64,000 bases of DNA, from positions 33,060,177 through 33,124,176 of the forward strand of contig JAJEKV010000001.1 of assembly GCA_021234155.1 (NCBI GenBank), in the 5' to 3' direction. Source of the DNA: Isoetes taiwanensis. Lineage: Eukaryota; Streptophyta; Lycopodiopsida; Isoetales; Isoetaceae. Position 1 is the first letter of the stretch. Every line of letters begins with the position of its first letter. This document shows positions 1 through 11,759 of the stretch, piece by piece. Under the pieces are notes generated by a model. The model was not told the origin of the DNA. It searched no databases and was given only the letters and a program-made list of their open reading frames with translations. Made by a program: the position numbers and the translations under genes.

Positions 1-667
1 CTATCCACAGAATAAACTGCGCTTTAAGTACATTCATCTTTAGATAAAGGAATATTCTTCACAAAAGAGCACAAGTACCTTTAGTACTTTAGAGTCCTTG
101 AAGCCAGCTAACTTGAAGGACGATATTCATAATATTACGGCACTAAGGCGTCTCCAATGAAAATCCAAGGACATTGACGAATCCAATTTGGATCCATCAT
201 ATTAGAGTCAACTCTGAGGTCGGGGGCGTAAGATCTGTCCCTTGCCAGCACAAGCTGACACGTTAGAATGTTTGTTAATGCAAATATTTTGACACCTATG
301 TGCTATTATACCCATGCGTTATTAGGAATTATGAACGATCATTGACACCTCGCTTGCTTGCTTTAATTTTCTGGGCACTTTGGAATAGCAAAAGTAGGCA
401 AAGAATATTCCCCTAGGAAATTTAGGAGGTGTAAGGAGTTTTAAAGATTAATAGAAAGCTCCAACTCCCTTGATCATCTCACCGTAGGAGGAATATAGGT
501 GATGATGGCATAGCACAAAATATTGCCTTCTAAAAATTTCACGAAAATAAATGCTCCAGCCAAGTGACCAGAAATAGTTTGAAATTATCGAAACGTGGAA
601 GAGCATGTGTGGAAGAAGAGGCCGAAGCAGAGGAAGACAGGGCATTCTAAATAATCAAAATCAAGTA
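1..667 (+). other. Flank left of copia element; possible gag tail
   Basis: No gene is visible here. The last 60 bases before the minus-strand copia LTR are purine-rich and in one frame encode a run rich in Arg/Lys or Glu. Copia gag proteins often have such a run just before their zinc knuckle. Because the sequence on the other side of that element (from 5805) resumes as a plus-strand copia zinc-knuckle/protease region, this stretch may be the severed gag end of the same older element. That link is inference. The rest of the interval is AT-rich and shows nothing recognisable. Confidence 0.3.
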
Positions 668-948
668 TGAGATTGAGTGGAGAAGATGATCTGAACAGCA
701 GAACACTATAGAGGAGGACATGGAAAATAACAAAAGAGAAGCAGAAACTTTGGCGTAGTACCTAACTCATGAGATGTACATATATATGTACCACGTATAT
801 GTTGGGTGGCGGCAGGAGAAAAAGTAAAAAGAATGGGGGACCCATGGGCTGTATAAAAATGTCCATAGGGTACAACGTTAATTCTAGCGTTAAGTTACAT
901 GACTTAACATGTCCAAATACATATCATTTTACTACTATTTCCCTAACG
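668..948 (-). repeat. 3' LTR of the minus-strand copia element
   Basis: This 281-bp repeat aligns along its length with 5531-5804. Its element-side boundary is set by the adjacent polypurine tract. The outer end is set by similarity to the other LTR, which begins TG on the plus strand. The copies differ by scattered substitutions and short indels, so the insertion is not recent. Confidence 0.85.
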
Positions 949-957
949 CCTCCCTTA
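949..957 (-). promoter_or_regulatory. Polypurine tract of the minus-strand copia element
   Basis: The plus strand reads CCTCCCTTA, which is TAAGGGAGG on the element strand, directly abutting the 3' LTR. In LTR retrotransposons this RNase H-resistant tract primes plus-strand DNA synthesis. Position and composition support the call. Confidence 0.75.
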
Positions 958-3900
958 ATGTGATATTCAGACTCCTCATGGGGAACCAATGAAATCTTCA
1001 AACTTGGCTTTTCTAATAGTTTTTGTGAAAATATCTGCAATCTGATCTTGACCTGCAGTGGCTGAACACCAATTTCTGCATTTCTCAACTTTTTCTGCAT
1101 TACAAAATGGTAGTGGTCTCAGCAATAGCGGTTTCTGCCATGAAAAACAGGATTGTTTTGCAATGGTATGCTGTATATATTATGGGGTGAAATGCAAATT
1201 AAGTTCCTGCTGTCATTGATCCCAATTTCTTCCGCGTTTTTGGAATCCATTTGGCAAGCAGTTCTACGTAAACACTAATGCTACGGCACATATTTCTGCT
1301 TCCAAGCAGATACTAATTACAACAGTGCTTTGTCTCTTACTTTTCAAGTTGCAAGCACCATTTCCAATTGAGAATTGCAACACTTTCATTAAGGGTCTTA
1401 CAACGTGTCACACAGCAATACTGTAGTGCATGTATCCAACTTCACATCCAAGCTGACTATTTTGATTCACCCACGAAGACGAATAAATATTTCCCTTGAT
1501 GTGTATCTCCAGCACTCTCTTGCTTGTAATCCAATGTGTTTGAGTAGGATTAGCCAAAAATCACCACTCCAATACTCTACTACATAAATGATATATCAAG
1601 GTCTGGTCACAGTGAGATAGTTCAAGCTCCTACTAATGACTTGCAGAGTGTTGCATCAAAATGATTTTTTGCACTTTCTGCTGAGCAGAAAGTTTTACGG
1701 CCCTTCCAGCCTCCATTGGCTACCAGAAGCTGGTTTAGCAGTCTCCATGTGTAGATTTCCTTAGTAGATCACCAACATACTTTTTTCTGACAAATAAAAA
1801 TTCCATTGGCAGCCTTCTTTCTTTACTTTAATGCCAAAAGGTATAACTCTCCAAGATTTGTCATGTCAAAAACTCTCCAAATTGTTTTATCCGTAGCAGA
1901 TCAACATGAGAGAACTGCGTGACGTAGGATCGTCGACCGTATACTCGGTCGAAAGTAATATAAATACCATGCTCCATACTTAATATACTCAAACTAGAAT
2001 CTGCATACGAGGTTTTCAAACTTGAGAAGTAGCTATCAGGATTTGGAATACCAAGCCAGGGAATGGCTGTTTGGCCTGCCAATGCTTTATTTAAGTTTGC
2101 AAACAAGATAAATTGCAACCGTGCTTGTATCAATTCAGGTTGCTCCAAATAAGGGCCAACTCCTTGAGCTCTCACGTTCAAAAGCGCTTTTCACATCAAG
2201 TTAGTACAGCTTTAGCCAAATTGAGCACAAAATATGGATAACCTTTGTTTCATTTTGGCTACGAGAACGCGTGTACGGCCAAGCTCGCTACACTTTATAA
2301 CTTTGAGCCGAAACTAGCACGCACCAGCCTGGCTGCGCTGAACGTTATCACATTATACTTTGCTTCCCGCTAGACCCCATTTGCATCCAATGACATTTTC
2401 TATCCAACTGGCAACTTGTTCCCATGTATTGACTAACTAATTATGGTTTTATATATATACATTACAAAATTATTCCATTCCTTAGAATGCCTATCTTCAA
2501 ATGAAATGGGTTCATAAATATTGGCAAAATTGCATTGATGAGCTTATGCACTTACGGACTCGTATTGCCTTAGCTTCTAGTTTGTAAATGGTCTTTTAAG
2601 CCCAAGATTTCCACATGAGTAGTAGGGGCTGATTTTGCATTCAAGCTGTGGGATTGCATCAGATTTTGTTGTTGGTTTTCACCAACATCTTCTTTTCTTT
2701 ACTTCCTTACCAGCTCTTCACTTTCATAGGTAAGCACTTTGCTCCGGGCCCCAGGGAAATATCCTTGTGGTTGAATTGAGGCGTGACGATATTTTGATCC
2801 GTACTTCGTATTTAACTGCCATTTAAGTGGAAATTCTAAAATGGCTATCCTCTTGCTCTTAGTCAGTGACTGATATTGGACCTGCAGCGTTCTTTCATCA
2901 AGCGTCCGCGTCACAGCGAGACAATTATTTTCTGCTTTGGGATCACGAAAATCTGCTAAAAGCCTTAGCCCCTCAAACTGGCCAGCATTGTACAAGCTCT
3001 TGCTTTGTCGCCGAATTTCTTCCTGCATCACTCCGCCCTGGGCATACGCGCCAGTTTTACATCCCAAATACACGCAAATGATTCACACCTGGCTTTCTTT
3101 TGTAAATAAACCTCATGTGGAGTCTTCCCATCTAAAATTCTTGTCCCGTCTATTCAGCAAATACACTGCAGTGAGCACTGTATTCAACCCAAAAGCGATC
3201 GGAAATATATTTCCATTTGAGCCATTAGGCAATTTGCCATTCGCCAAATTGTCCTAAACTAACACTCTACAACTCCGTTTTGTTGTGGAGGAAAGCGGTT
3301 ATCAATTGCGCGCAGTCCCATTGTCTTTACATAAAAAATTGTTCAAACTTTGTGGACAAAATTCTCACCTCCGTATCAGTGCATTGAGTATTTTTCTGCC
3401 TGTTTCCGGATTCCCGCTTCTTCCTTGAAGGCTTTGAAATGATAAAAGGCCTCTGATTTTGTTTTCAAGAAAATAAGGCCATTCTTCTTGAGTGGCGGCT
3501 CACTAACAAGAAGAAATATAAGGATCCCACCAATGGATTTTGTTGGCACTCTAAAGCCACTTAAAGGTCAGCATGCACTAATTCCAATGGTTTTCGCTCT
3601 ATATTCAGATTCTTGAGGAAATGGGCCTATGCTGTTTCCCAGAGCACAAGGCTCCTGTGTCTGTTTTCATCATGTATTTGAAATTAGAAGCCATGCACAT
3701 TTCTTGCCCTTGCTGGGACGATATAACTTCCATAACTGATATAGCCGCGCGCACAGCTGTACACGTCTGATTGGCGCATACTACCCATGCTACGATATTG
3801 GCCTGATTTTGGGCGGACAATCTCATTTTATATAAATTGCCTTCTCAACTGGCACCGCGACGTCACCTTCATCTTTCTTATCATCTTTAGCAGATTCTTC

Positions 3901-5516
3901 CTTACGGCAGAAGAAATTATTGCTTCACATCTTCATCAAGAAAACCTTGAGAGCCATGATAATGCAAAGCAACAGAAAGCAGATTTCTCTTTGAATCTGG
4001 GTACAAGTTTGACATTTTTGAAATGTCACAATAGTCTCCTTCTCCTTTCACTCTTAAAACATTCCTTCTATTGCTGGCGAGGAATCATCCTAAAAGTTTT
4101 TATCTCCATCATACTTTGCTGAATTTTGAGAAAAGGATTTATCACCTGTTACATGAGTTAGGCATTACTATCCAAACAAGCAATGCACCTATGGGACTTT
4201 GTACTCTTTACATGATCGACTTCATCTGTGAACATTGCAAAATCTTGTACGGCCGTGGGGGTTTTACTCCTTTGAGCTTGATGGCGACGCTTCTTCAAAG
4301 GTATCGACTCCTTTTCAAGTTTGTTTTCAATATACTCTTCTTTAGAGAACTGATGTTCACCATATAGCCATCTAACAATAGCATTTGATATTTTTTGTTG
4401 GGTAGCGAACTCCAGCGTTCGCCCTCTCCTCACACCTCTATTTTATGCGCCCCACTTTCATGGCCTCTTCACCGTTGAGGTTCTCCTCGTTAGGGATTTA
4501 CTCCTGCGATTGAGAATGATGTGTTTGAGGTATTTTGAGGGTACTTCTTCTTGGTGTTGGGTAAGATTTCACCGACCCCTGCTCCCGCCTAGCTTCTTGA
4601 TTGAGAAACAATTCCTTCTTGATTGGCTGAAATTAACCTGCTCCATTTGTTTCCCAAGATTTGTGATCTCAAAACTTTCTGCTGTAGGGCTGCTGCAAAC
4701 TCTTGAGAAGCTAAACTCACTCTCCGTGCTTGAAAAGCATCAAAGGAAGTGCTCATATTCAGGTGCTCCTTGATATATGGCATTTAGGAGCTCCTCTTCA
4801 ACTTCAACTCAATAGAAGCCAATTGTGCAGCGATTTCTGTAGATCGCCGCGAAAGTAAGTCATACATCTTCACATTCTCTTAACTTTAGACATTTCCGGC
4901 TGGATTCCCTTAACATGGCTACTTCCTTATATGATTCTTTATACTGCTATATTTATTTGAAATCTCGCCCAGCTTCACTAGCACTTTTCACTCCAGAAGT
5001 ATATTGCCTTTGCATGGAATCATCCGCTGCAAATTTGATGGTAGCAAGAGTACTTTTTGTTCAACTCCTCCCATTTGTCATCTTCATTTTACATTAGCTA
5101 CCAGCTACTACATCTAAACTCCGGCAAGATCAAGTGCCAAAGTCATCTTCTCCTTCCAAAATAGAGTAGTTCTTACCTTTAAGCAAGAACTTCTCATTCA
5201 TAATTTCTTTCAGGCTGTCCATTGTAGCACAAGCCTCTTTCTAGTAAAGCCACAAATCTGCAAACCTATATCTTCTAACATGCAGAGGCAGTATGCGAAG
5301 CTGCTTAAAGTCTTGGATCTTCACTCCAGGGGCTGCTTTTGGCTTGGTTGCAGCTGCTTGCAACTCTCATAACAGAGATGCTTAAGAATGCTTCTCTCTA
5401 GGCTCAAACCTGTGAGTTTAGGGTTAAAATCTGCTCTGTTTCACAAGGCAGAGAAAATCCCAGCTATCCAAAAATGCTTCCTCATACACACAGGTGGAAA
5501 CTTAGGATGGAACACG
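958..5516 (-). pseudogene. Degraded copia gag-pol
   Basis: Fragments in shifting minus-strand frames match the Ty1/copia polyprotein. Around 3,620-3,650 is the CxxGKQHR signature that ends the GAG-pre-integrase domain. It is followed leftward by a PLELVHADL integrase start (about 3,560-3,600) and a SHLRVFG-like integrase tail near 3.1 kb. Around 2,000-2,110 a frame reads NKALAGQTAIPWLGI, the counterpart of the KALYGLKQAPRAW block of copia RT. At 990-1,060 the polyprotein ends with DQIADIFTKTIRKAKFE, the classic C-terminal RNase H tail. Stops and frameshifts break every domain. This was the enzyme set for reverse transcription and integration and is non-functional now. Confidence 0.85.
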
Positions 5517-5528
5517 GCTCTGATGCCA
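5517..5528 (-). promoter_or_regulatory. Primer-binding site (initiator tRNA-Met type)
   Basis: The complement of GCTCTGATGCCA is TGGCATCAGAGC, one base from the TGGTATCAGAGC site used by most plant copia elements. It lies two bases inside the 5' LTR on the minus strand and fixes the element's orientation. Confidence 0.8.
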
Positions 5529-5530
5529 AA

Positions 5531-5804
5531 TGTTGAGTGGAGAGATGATCACAGGTGGCAGGCACTATAGAAGAGGGACAGCAAATAACAAGGAGAAGCA
5601 AAAACTTGTGTATTACCCTAACTCATAGAGATGTACATATATATATGTGCGTCTCATGTTAGGTGTCGTCGAGGAAAAAAGGTAAAGAATGGGGACCCAT
5701 ACGGGCTAATATAAAAATCATCATAGGGTACAGCGTCAAGATTACAACGTTAAGTTACATGACTTAACATGTCCAAATACATATCACATTATACTATTCT
5801 AACA
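5531..5804 (-). repeat. 5' LTR of the minus-strand copia element
   Basis: On the element strand this 274-bp LTR starts TGTTAGAATAGT, typical of plant copia LTRs, and ends two bases before the primer site. It pairs with 668-948. A TATA-like TATATATATG segment lies in the middle, as expected for an LTR promoter. Confidence 0.85.
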
Positions 5805-5809
5805 ATAAT

Positions 5810-6365
5810 ATGGATCCACATACTCTTCATTGTCACAATAGATGTCAGCTATTTTCCTGTCTGAGCTTAATTACCTTGGTGGGAATAATGAGGTTTGATC
5901 AGACATACAATCAAAAACAAATGATAAGTCTTTTATCCTTGACACTGGCACTAGATATCCCATCACGTGAAATCGAACGCATTTGTTATAATAGGCGGCG
6001 GCTCATGCACAAAACATAACGTTGAAGCAGATGCGAAGAGTTGGAGAGTGGGTGATGTAAAACTTTCCATTCCAAATGGTGAATTGAGAAAGTTCCTGAA
6101 GGTACTGTATTCCCACACTGGAAGAAAAATCTGCTGTCAGTTGCTTCCTTCACTGATAGAGGCCTTCATTGCCACATTTGAAGAAATATCTGCTGTCAAT
6201 TCTATTAGAGACCCCGAAGTTATTGGAAGAGCCAAAAAGGGAGGAAGATTTAATTCTGTGGTGCTCCATATGTGCCATCTCCTCTTCTCCACTTACAAAT
6301 AGTAAAAGGGTTCTGCAGCACTTGGGCAAGACAAGCCGATCTAATGTCCAGAGTTTGGAGGCCTA
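5810..6365 (+). pseudogene. Plus-strand copia protease / GAG-pre-integrase fragment
   Basis: Reading on the plus strand, 5936-5965 encodes ILDTGTRYPI, a decayed version of the aspartic-protease DTGA/DSGA motif. About 100 bases on come GDVKLSIPNGELRK and KVLYSHTGRKN, and then, after a frame change, NLLSVASFTDRGLHC (6128-6172). These match the segment between copia protease and the GAG-pre-integrase domain. The fragment fades near 6365. It has the opposite orientation to the element at 668-5804, so it is a separate, older insertion, probably the host of that element. No LTR of its own was found. Confidence 0.7.
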
Positions 6366-7192
6366 GTCCAGCTAGTATTAATCTGGAGTTATTTAGAATC
6401 AGATTAAACACAAATTTATAATATGAACACAATGTTACAAGCTCGACTTAGGGCGTGTATGTATGAGCCTTACTTGATTGCGTTCTCACCAGGGGTACAT
6501 ATCAATGCATTTTCATATTTAGAATGTCGGCATACCGGAAATCTGCTGGCAAACAAAAAATTAATAAACCCTGCAGTCCAGATGAACGGGGTGGCGGTGG
6601 TACGTGGACGTAGCGGGACGTCGATATCACACATCTTACCAGAAGGCCGCATGTCCACATGATAATCAAATCCTAGACCACCTCGATAGATGATGCGCCG
6701 TATTAAACTTTAGGATAAAAGGCTGGCCACACAGCATGCAAACAAACATTGTTAATTCATCACGAGCGCAATAGAGGTATATCTTATCAAAGGGCATGAC
6801 ATATGTTTGCAATCCAAGCAAACAAACTGGATATATTGGGGTCACTTGATGTTCATTGTACATAGCATGTTTAAGAACATTAATATAAATTTGTTATCTA
6901 ACAAGCTGGGGCTTACATCTTCTGCTATGGTAATGATGTCAGGTTTTAGCTCATGCAACATTTCGTTTGCGAGAATCAAGTAAATAAATTAAATTATATT
7001 AAACATACTGGTTTTGACGCACTGGGCCAGCGCGCAATAAATATCAGTAGTGAATAGATATCAACTTAATTGGTAGTAGTAAAGGTATAACTTCTGTTTG
7101 TTTAACGAAAAAGACAATAAAAGAGCTTAGAAAAGCTTATCTATGCGCCTCCTTGACGGCAAAAACTAACAATAGTTACAGCATACATGTGC
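6366..7192. other. No recognisable feature
   Basis: Only short random-looking open frames occur, on both strands, and none resembles a known family. The interval lies between a copia fragment and the 5' LTR at 7193 and may be the unrecognised continuation of the plus-strand copia remnant. Confidence 0.5.
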
Positions 7193-7467
7193 TGACGCTG
7201 AAACATACTATTTTACGCAGAGATTTGGTTTATAGTTTACCATGTATTTACGTTCATGTATGTCCCTAGCTGACTAGGTTAGGATATAGTTAGCATGTTA
7301 AGATAATCACGTGCTGTGCTCTGCACATCCCATATGTATTATATACTTGTAACAAAAAAGAAACATCCCAAATCCATCATGGTTCTGTTTTTCTGGGTTT
7401 CGCTCACGGCTCTATTCTCTCTTGTTTCCTTTGCTGTTGGTTTTAGCTTAGATGTAGGTTTAAGTCA
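7193..7467 (+). repeat. 5' LTR of the outer copia element
   Basis: It begins TGACGCTGAAACAT and ends AAGTCA next to the primer site. Compared with the right LTR it has about 20 extra bases near the start and scattered substitutions. A TATATACTTG segment about 150 bp in may be the promoter TATA region. Confidence 0.8.
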
Positions 7468-7479
7468 TGGTATTTGTGG
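7468..7479 (+). promoter_or_regulatory. Primer-binding-site remnant
   Basis: TGGTATTTGTGG abuts the LTR end and keeps the first six bases of the methionyl-tRNA site TGGTATCAGAGC. The rest has decayed. Confidence 0.55.
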
Positions 7480-7829
7480 CTAAATCAACCACTGAAAATT
7501 GTCACGTCAGGGTGAATTCAGAGTTGTTGGCTGGCACACCACCCGCCCGAAATTGAGCGTCTTCAACCAAATTTACAAAATGAACGTGCACATGCTTTGT
7601 ATAGCTTTCAAATAGTATATTTTGACCAAACTACAATGTTGGTGGGCTGATTTCTGTGACATACCATCGTCTGCAGTAATTCCTGGTTTCTTTTTGTATT
7701 GTGCATCTAAAGACTCGCTTCGCTCTCCTCTCGGTACTCTTTGGTAGAAGTTAATAGGCGATCAAGTTGATTCTGCAAAATTTAACAATCAAATGCTAAC
7801 TTGGCGAAGAGAATAAGTGGTAATAATTG

Positions 7830-10800
7830 GTTGATGTGTTTGAAGGCTATCTCTCATTCATAGTTTGGATGGACTTGTTCATAGCTCTCTTGATATAAAA
7901 AAAGGATGTTGATTTTTCGTCAAAAGAAATAAAGAAGCTTGAGGCCTCTTAGAAAGTTCTTGCATCACCAAGTTCAGGTAGCATATCTATAGGGTTATGC
8001 ATTGTTGTCGAAGAATTCGGAATCCGGCTAGATTACGGTGCCCCATGCTGAATATACACTAGAGCCTTTTCTTGAGAGATGAGTTGCACTTTTTTGCGCG
8101 AGACATTGTCTGGATATACTTGATATTGATATTTTTTAGGCCAAAGAGGTTAAAACCAAATTGGATGATATGAAACCTTAATCTGAGATGGTGAGTAATT
8201 TCTGCGGTAACACATGTCTTCACAGGCTAGCAGCTTTTATTCTTTATTCTTGCATTGGGGTGCAAGAGACAATGAGCCAGATGAACTAAAGAAGAACGCT
8301 GTCGCTACTGCAGACTGAATTGGAGTTGAAAAGTGGTCAGATCAGAGCGCTTTCTTTTCAAAAGAAACATAATTCTAAGCTTTTTACTGACAAGTTCTCT
8401 CGGGAAATACGTGCTCTGAATCTTTGCGGTAGTAATTCTGGTAGGCGGGGTAGAAGGTTCCGCGCGGATATCCAATGCAGGTATTGTGTGAGAAAGGGCA
8501 TTGGATTGTGGAAACGCACTGGCGTGTAAAGAAAGAGCCAAAGCTGCTGCATCAGGTAAGATCAGCCGACACATGATTGTGAGCAATCTAATTTTGTGTC
8601 TGCTGAATTTATACTAGAAAATGCTGGTATTGAATGCTTAATCAAAGCTTCTGAGATGCCTTTGGACAGATCTGATAGTGATCCGTAATACCTATGGCGT
8701 CCGGTGCCACTTCACACATGGCGGGAAAAGAAGTACTTTCAAACTACAGCAACGGTGTTGGGTAAGTCAGTTTGCGCGACGGTACGCTATCCGATTCAAG
8801 GAAAGTACGTACATTTTTCAAGCCAGGAAAGTGGCATAAAGTATATAAAGTATGTTAAGTATGTTAAAGATGTTATTTACATTCCTGGGCTTAAAGAAAA
8901 TCCGTTGTCTGTTTCTAAGGTTGATAAAAGTGGCTTGTATGCTCTATTTGGACAAGGAGAAGTTATACTTACTCCGACGCATCCTGTCGTTTCCGACTCA
9001 AATTGTTGCTCGCAGCATTCTCCAAAATGGTTTGTATAAGTTTTGTGCTTCTGTCGTAGAGCAAAAAGGCTTGATTGCTGCTGCTGTTAGCATGTCTTCG
9101 AATGAGCTATAGCAGGCTTGTTTTGGTCATTTGAGTTGCCAATCTCTTTGTGTGATGCATGGCAAAGAGATGGTTGTTGGGCTGCCTGCTGTACATGCCA
9201 TAAACTGCGATGTGCTGGTTGCAATCTTGGAAAGCAAGTAGCTGCACCTTTTCCCAAGGAAGCCATGAAGAAAACAAATGACATCTTGCAGCTGGTGCAT
9301 AGTGATGTGTGCGAAATCAGAGTCCCTTCTTTGAGTGGAGCACTCTACTTTTGTACTTATTGATGATCGCTCTAGGATGACGCTCTAGGATGACTTGGGC
9401 GTACCCTTTGCATTAAAAATCTGGTATACTCTCTAAGTTTAAGGAGTTCATGTTTATGGTTGAAAATAAACAGGGAAGCTGATTAAGGAATTCAGGTCTT
9501 CGAGATTCTGGCATTTTTCGCAAGTTGAGTGCTCCATATTGTTGGCCACAAAATGCTATAGTTGAACGCAAGAATCTCGCTCTCATGAATTTGGCAAGAA
9601 GCATTGCTTATAAACACTTGCCGTTGAGCTGCCCATTCCTGAACCACAGCAGGAGGCAATAGTTCGGTGTTTCCCTTTAGCAGTCTGCGAGGGAATTGCC
9701 GGAGTTACAGCCTGGCCAGGCTACTCGAGGAGGTAGGCTTCTTCTAAAGTTACGTAGCTATATACTTATGACGAGATGTATCAGCTGAAGTTAGATCCAT
9801 ATTAATCATGTTGGCGATGAAGAACCACTGCTTGGGTTGCAGCAATGGAAGGCAATTACACTTCGTACATAACCAAGGTACATGGGAATTGGTTCCTAAA
9901 CCAACAGGGAAAAATATGATGGAGCTAAATGAATTATTCAAAACAAAAGTACCATGATGATGGTACTCTTTCTAAGCACAAAGCGAGGCTGGTTGCAAAA
10001 GGGTTCTGATCAAAAAATAAGGGTTTGATTATCATGATGTGTTTGCTCCAGGTACGTAAGTTGAGCACGCCAAGCAGTATTAGCTTTAAACGCGCAAAAG
10101 GCTGGCCTCCTCTATCAGGCCGGTTTCAAAATCCTACGCCTTTTTGGATGGAGATCTAGAAGAACTTTACATGTTTCCAACCACGGGCTTTAGAGATAAG
10201 AGCATCAACTGCGTGTGCAAATTGAAGAAAGAGCACATATGGCCTCTGACTTAAACTCCATGCTGGGGTCGAAAATCAATGCATTTCCTCTTACATCTTG
10301 GTTACCAGAGATCACGGTAGACCCGACGCACCATGTCGCGATTCTCAAGTTAGTATGCTCCCTTCTCTATGTTGATGACACGATTATGACAGGGATGCAG
10401 ATCCTATTATTTCTCCGCACTAAGAAAGCACTAAGAGAAACTTTTACAGGGAAGTAACAGATTTGGGCCTAATGCATTATTGTTTGGGAATGGAGGGTGG
10501 CAAGGTGCTCAAAGCATTCATCTCACTAAGCAGAAGTACACACTGAACTTCTTAAAGTTTCATATGGCGGTGCGAAGCATCATCCCTCCGCGTTTGAGGT
10601 AGGGTTGCGCTCCAACTCTGGGCTCCCAACCATCAGGATGGCGGGATACCCACTCTTCCCTGAACAGCTGGTGGGGCTTTAGCATCTTACCAACACTACT
10701 ATGCAGGCCGGTTTGAGCATATGCTGTTGCAGTCCTTACTAGGTTTTATGCATCATCCTAAGTACACGACTTAGCTAGCGAGTTCTCCATTACCTCAAAA

Positions 10801-11392
10801 GGTACTCAAAGTGAAGAGTCCTATATGCAAAAGTTGATCATCCTACTCTTGGATTCTCAGATTCACGATATAGCATCTACAGATCACTTGAGAAAGAAAA
10901 ATGCGTGGCAGGATTCGTTTCCTTTCTTGGAGGCAATCTATTAGTTTGGGGATCTAAAGCAAGAACAAACAGTAAGTACTACTGGGGTAGACTACAGAAA
11001 ACTGTTACAAGCAATTTTAAGAGATGTGGCTGGTTGGACATAGCGAAGATTTGAGCTGCATACACTCAAACCTGCAACCATTTCTTTAGCCGATAACAGT
11101 GGAGGCCATTAACTCGCGAGGCAGTTTTAAAATGGCAATAAGGGCATGTGGTTATGGAACACCTCAAAAATGAATATCTCTTGCTGTCTTATAACCACCA
11201 GGCATCAAGGTGCTGATGGGCTTTGCAAACCTCTTGGAGGACATGAATTCGTCGGATCAAGCAGCTCTTGCATGTTCTGCCTATGCTCATTCTCGGGGGA
11301 TATGTGGCTGCTTTTCTCTAAGCCTCCTCCCTGGGAGTTTTGTTTATTCTCTGTTTCTGTTTTTCAGTTCAGTCCTGCTAGTCATCAGGGGA
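7830..11392 (+). pseudogene. Degraded copia gag-pol, first module of the nest
   Basis: All domains read on the plus strand in several frames. A zinc-knuckle remnant (CRYC then GHW) lies near 8473-8520. KDVIYIPGLKENPLSVSKVDKSG, split across the usual spacer, marks the region before GAG-pre-integrase at 8860-8935. A CAGCNLGKQ-like motif is at 9210-9236, followed by the integrase start LQLVHSDVCE (9287-9316) and IDDRSRM. In RT, FLDGDLEELYM is at 10141-10173 and an intact YVDDTIMTG box is near 10368-10394. RNase H keeps a GFVSFLGGNLLVWGSKA stretch at about 10910-10960, and the C-terminal tail ADGLCKPLGG is at 11212-11241. Frameshifts and stops break the chain throughout. Confidence 0.8.
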
Positions 11393-11650
11393 TGTTTAGC
11401 AAGGGCCCATGTCGTATCACTATTCATAGATGACAGGCATGCCACCTAGGTGTTACTGACATGGCTCTTTCTATAAAAGCCATGAGTACGCTTCATTGCA
11501 TTTTTCATTCAGAGTTCTCCACTTTCAGGCCTTCAGATGAGTCTATCTCATTTTCTATCCTTGCGAGTCTTCATCCTATTTCGCCATTTCAGTCATATCT
11601 TCAGAGTTCAAGCACTCAATTATTCCAGAAGTTCACTCATCTTCCATGGA
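11393..11650 (+). repeat. Probable internal copia LTR (end of first module)
   Basis: The first pol module ends in a purine run ATCAGGGGA directly followed by TGTTTAGC, the usual polypurine-tract/LTR junction. A TATA-like CTATAAAAGCC follows about 80 bases in. The sequence at 16546 has the same layout (ATCAGGAGGG then TGTTAGAC, then ATATAAGC), and the two starts are 5.15 kb apart, one typical copia length. They could be the LTR pair of the second module. The right boundary is a guess. Confidence 0.45.
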
Positions 11651-11759
11651 GGCGTTGGTGATACACTAAATATGTATGCCTTACAAAAGGGTTTAATAGA
11701 GAATATAAAACATATCTCTGAGTCACACACACAAACTAAAGGCCAAGATTAAAATCTCT

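Larger units (their letters stand above)
668..5804 (-). mobile_element. Ty1/copia LTR retrotransposon, structurally complete but decayed
   Basis: This 5.1-kb element reads on the minus strand. Two LTRs of about 280 bp (668-948 and 5531-5804) share long matching blocks, including the segment ending in GTTAAGTTACATGACTTAAC. Just inside the right LTR is the complement of a methionyl-tRNA primer site (GCTCTGATGCCA, 5517-5528). Just inside the left LTR is a polypurine tract (949-957, minus strand). Domain order on the minus strand is gag (about 5.4-4.1 kb), GAG-pre-integrase, integrase (3.7-3.0 kb), reverse transcriptase (about 2.8-1.8 kb) and RNase H (1.3-0.96 kb). This is the copia order with integrase before RT. 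Frames are interrupted many times, so it is non-autonomous now. I saw no convincing 5-bp target duplication. Confidence 0.9.
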
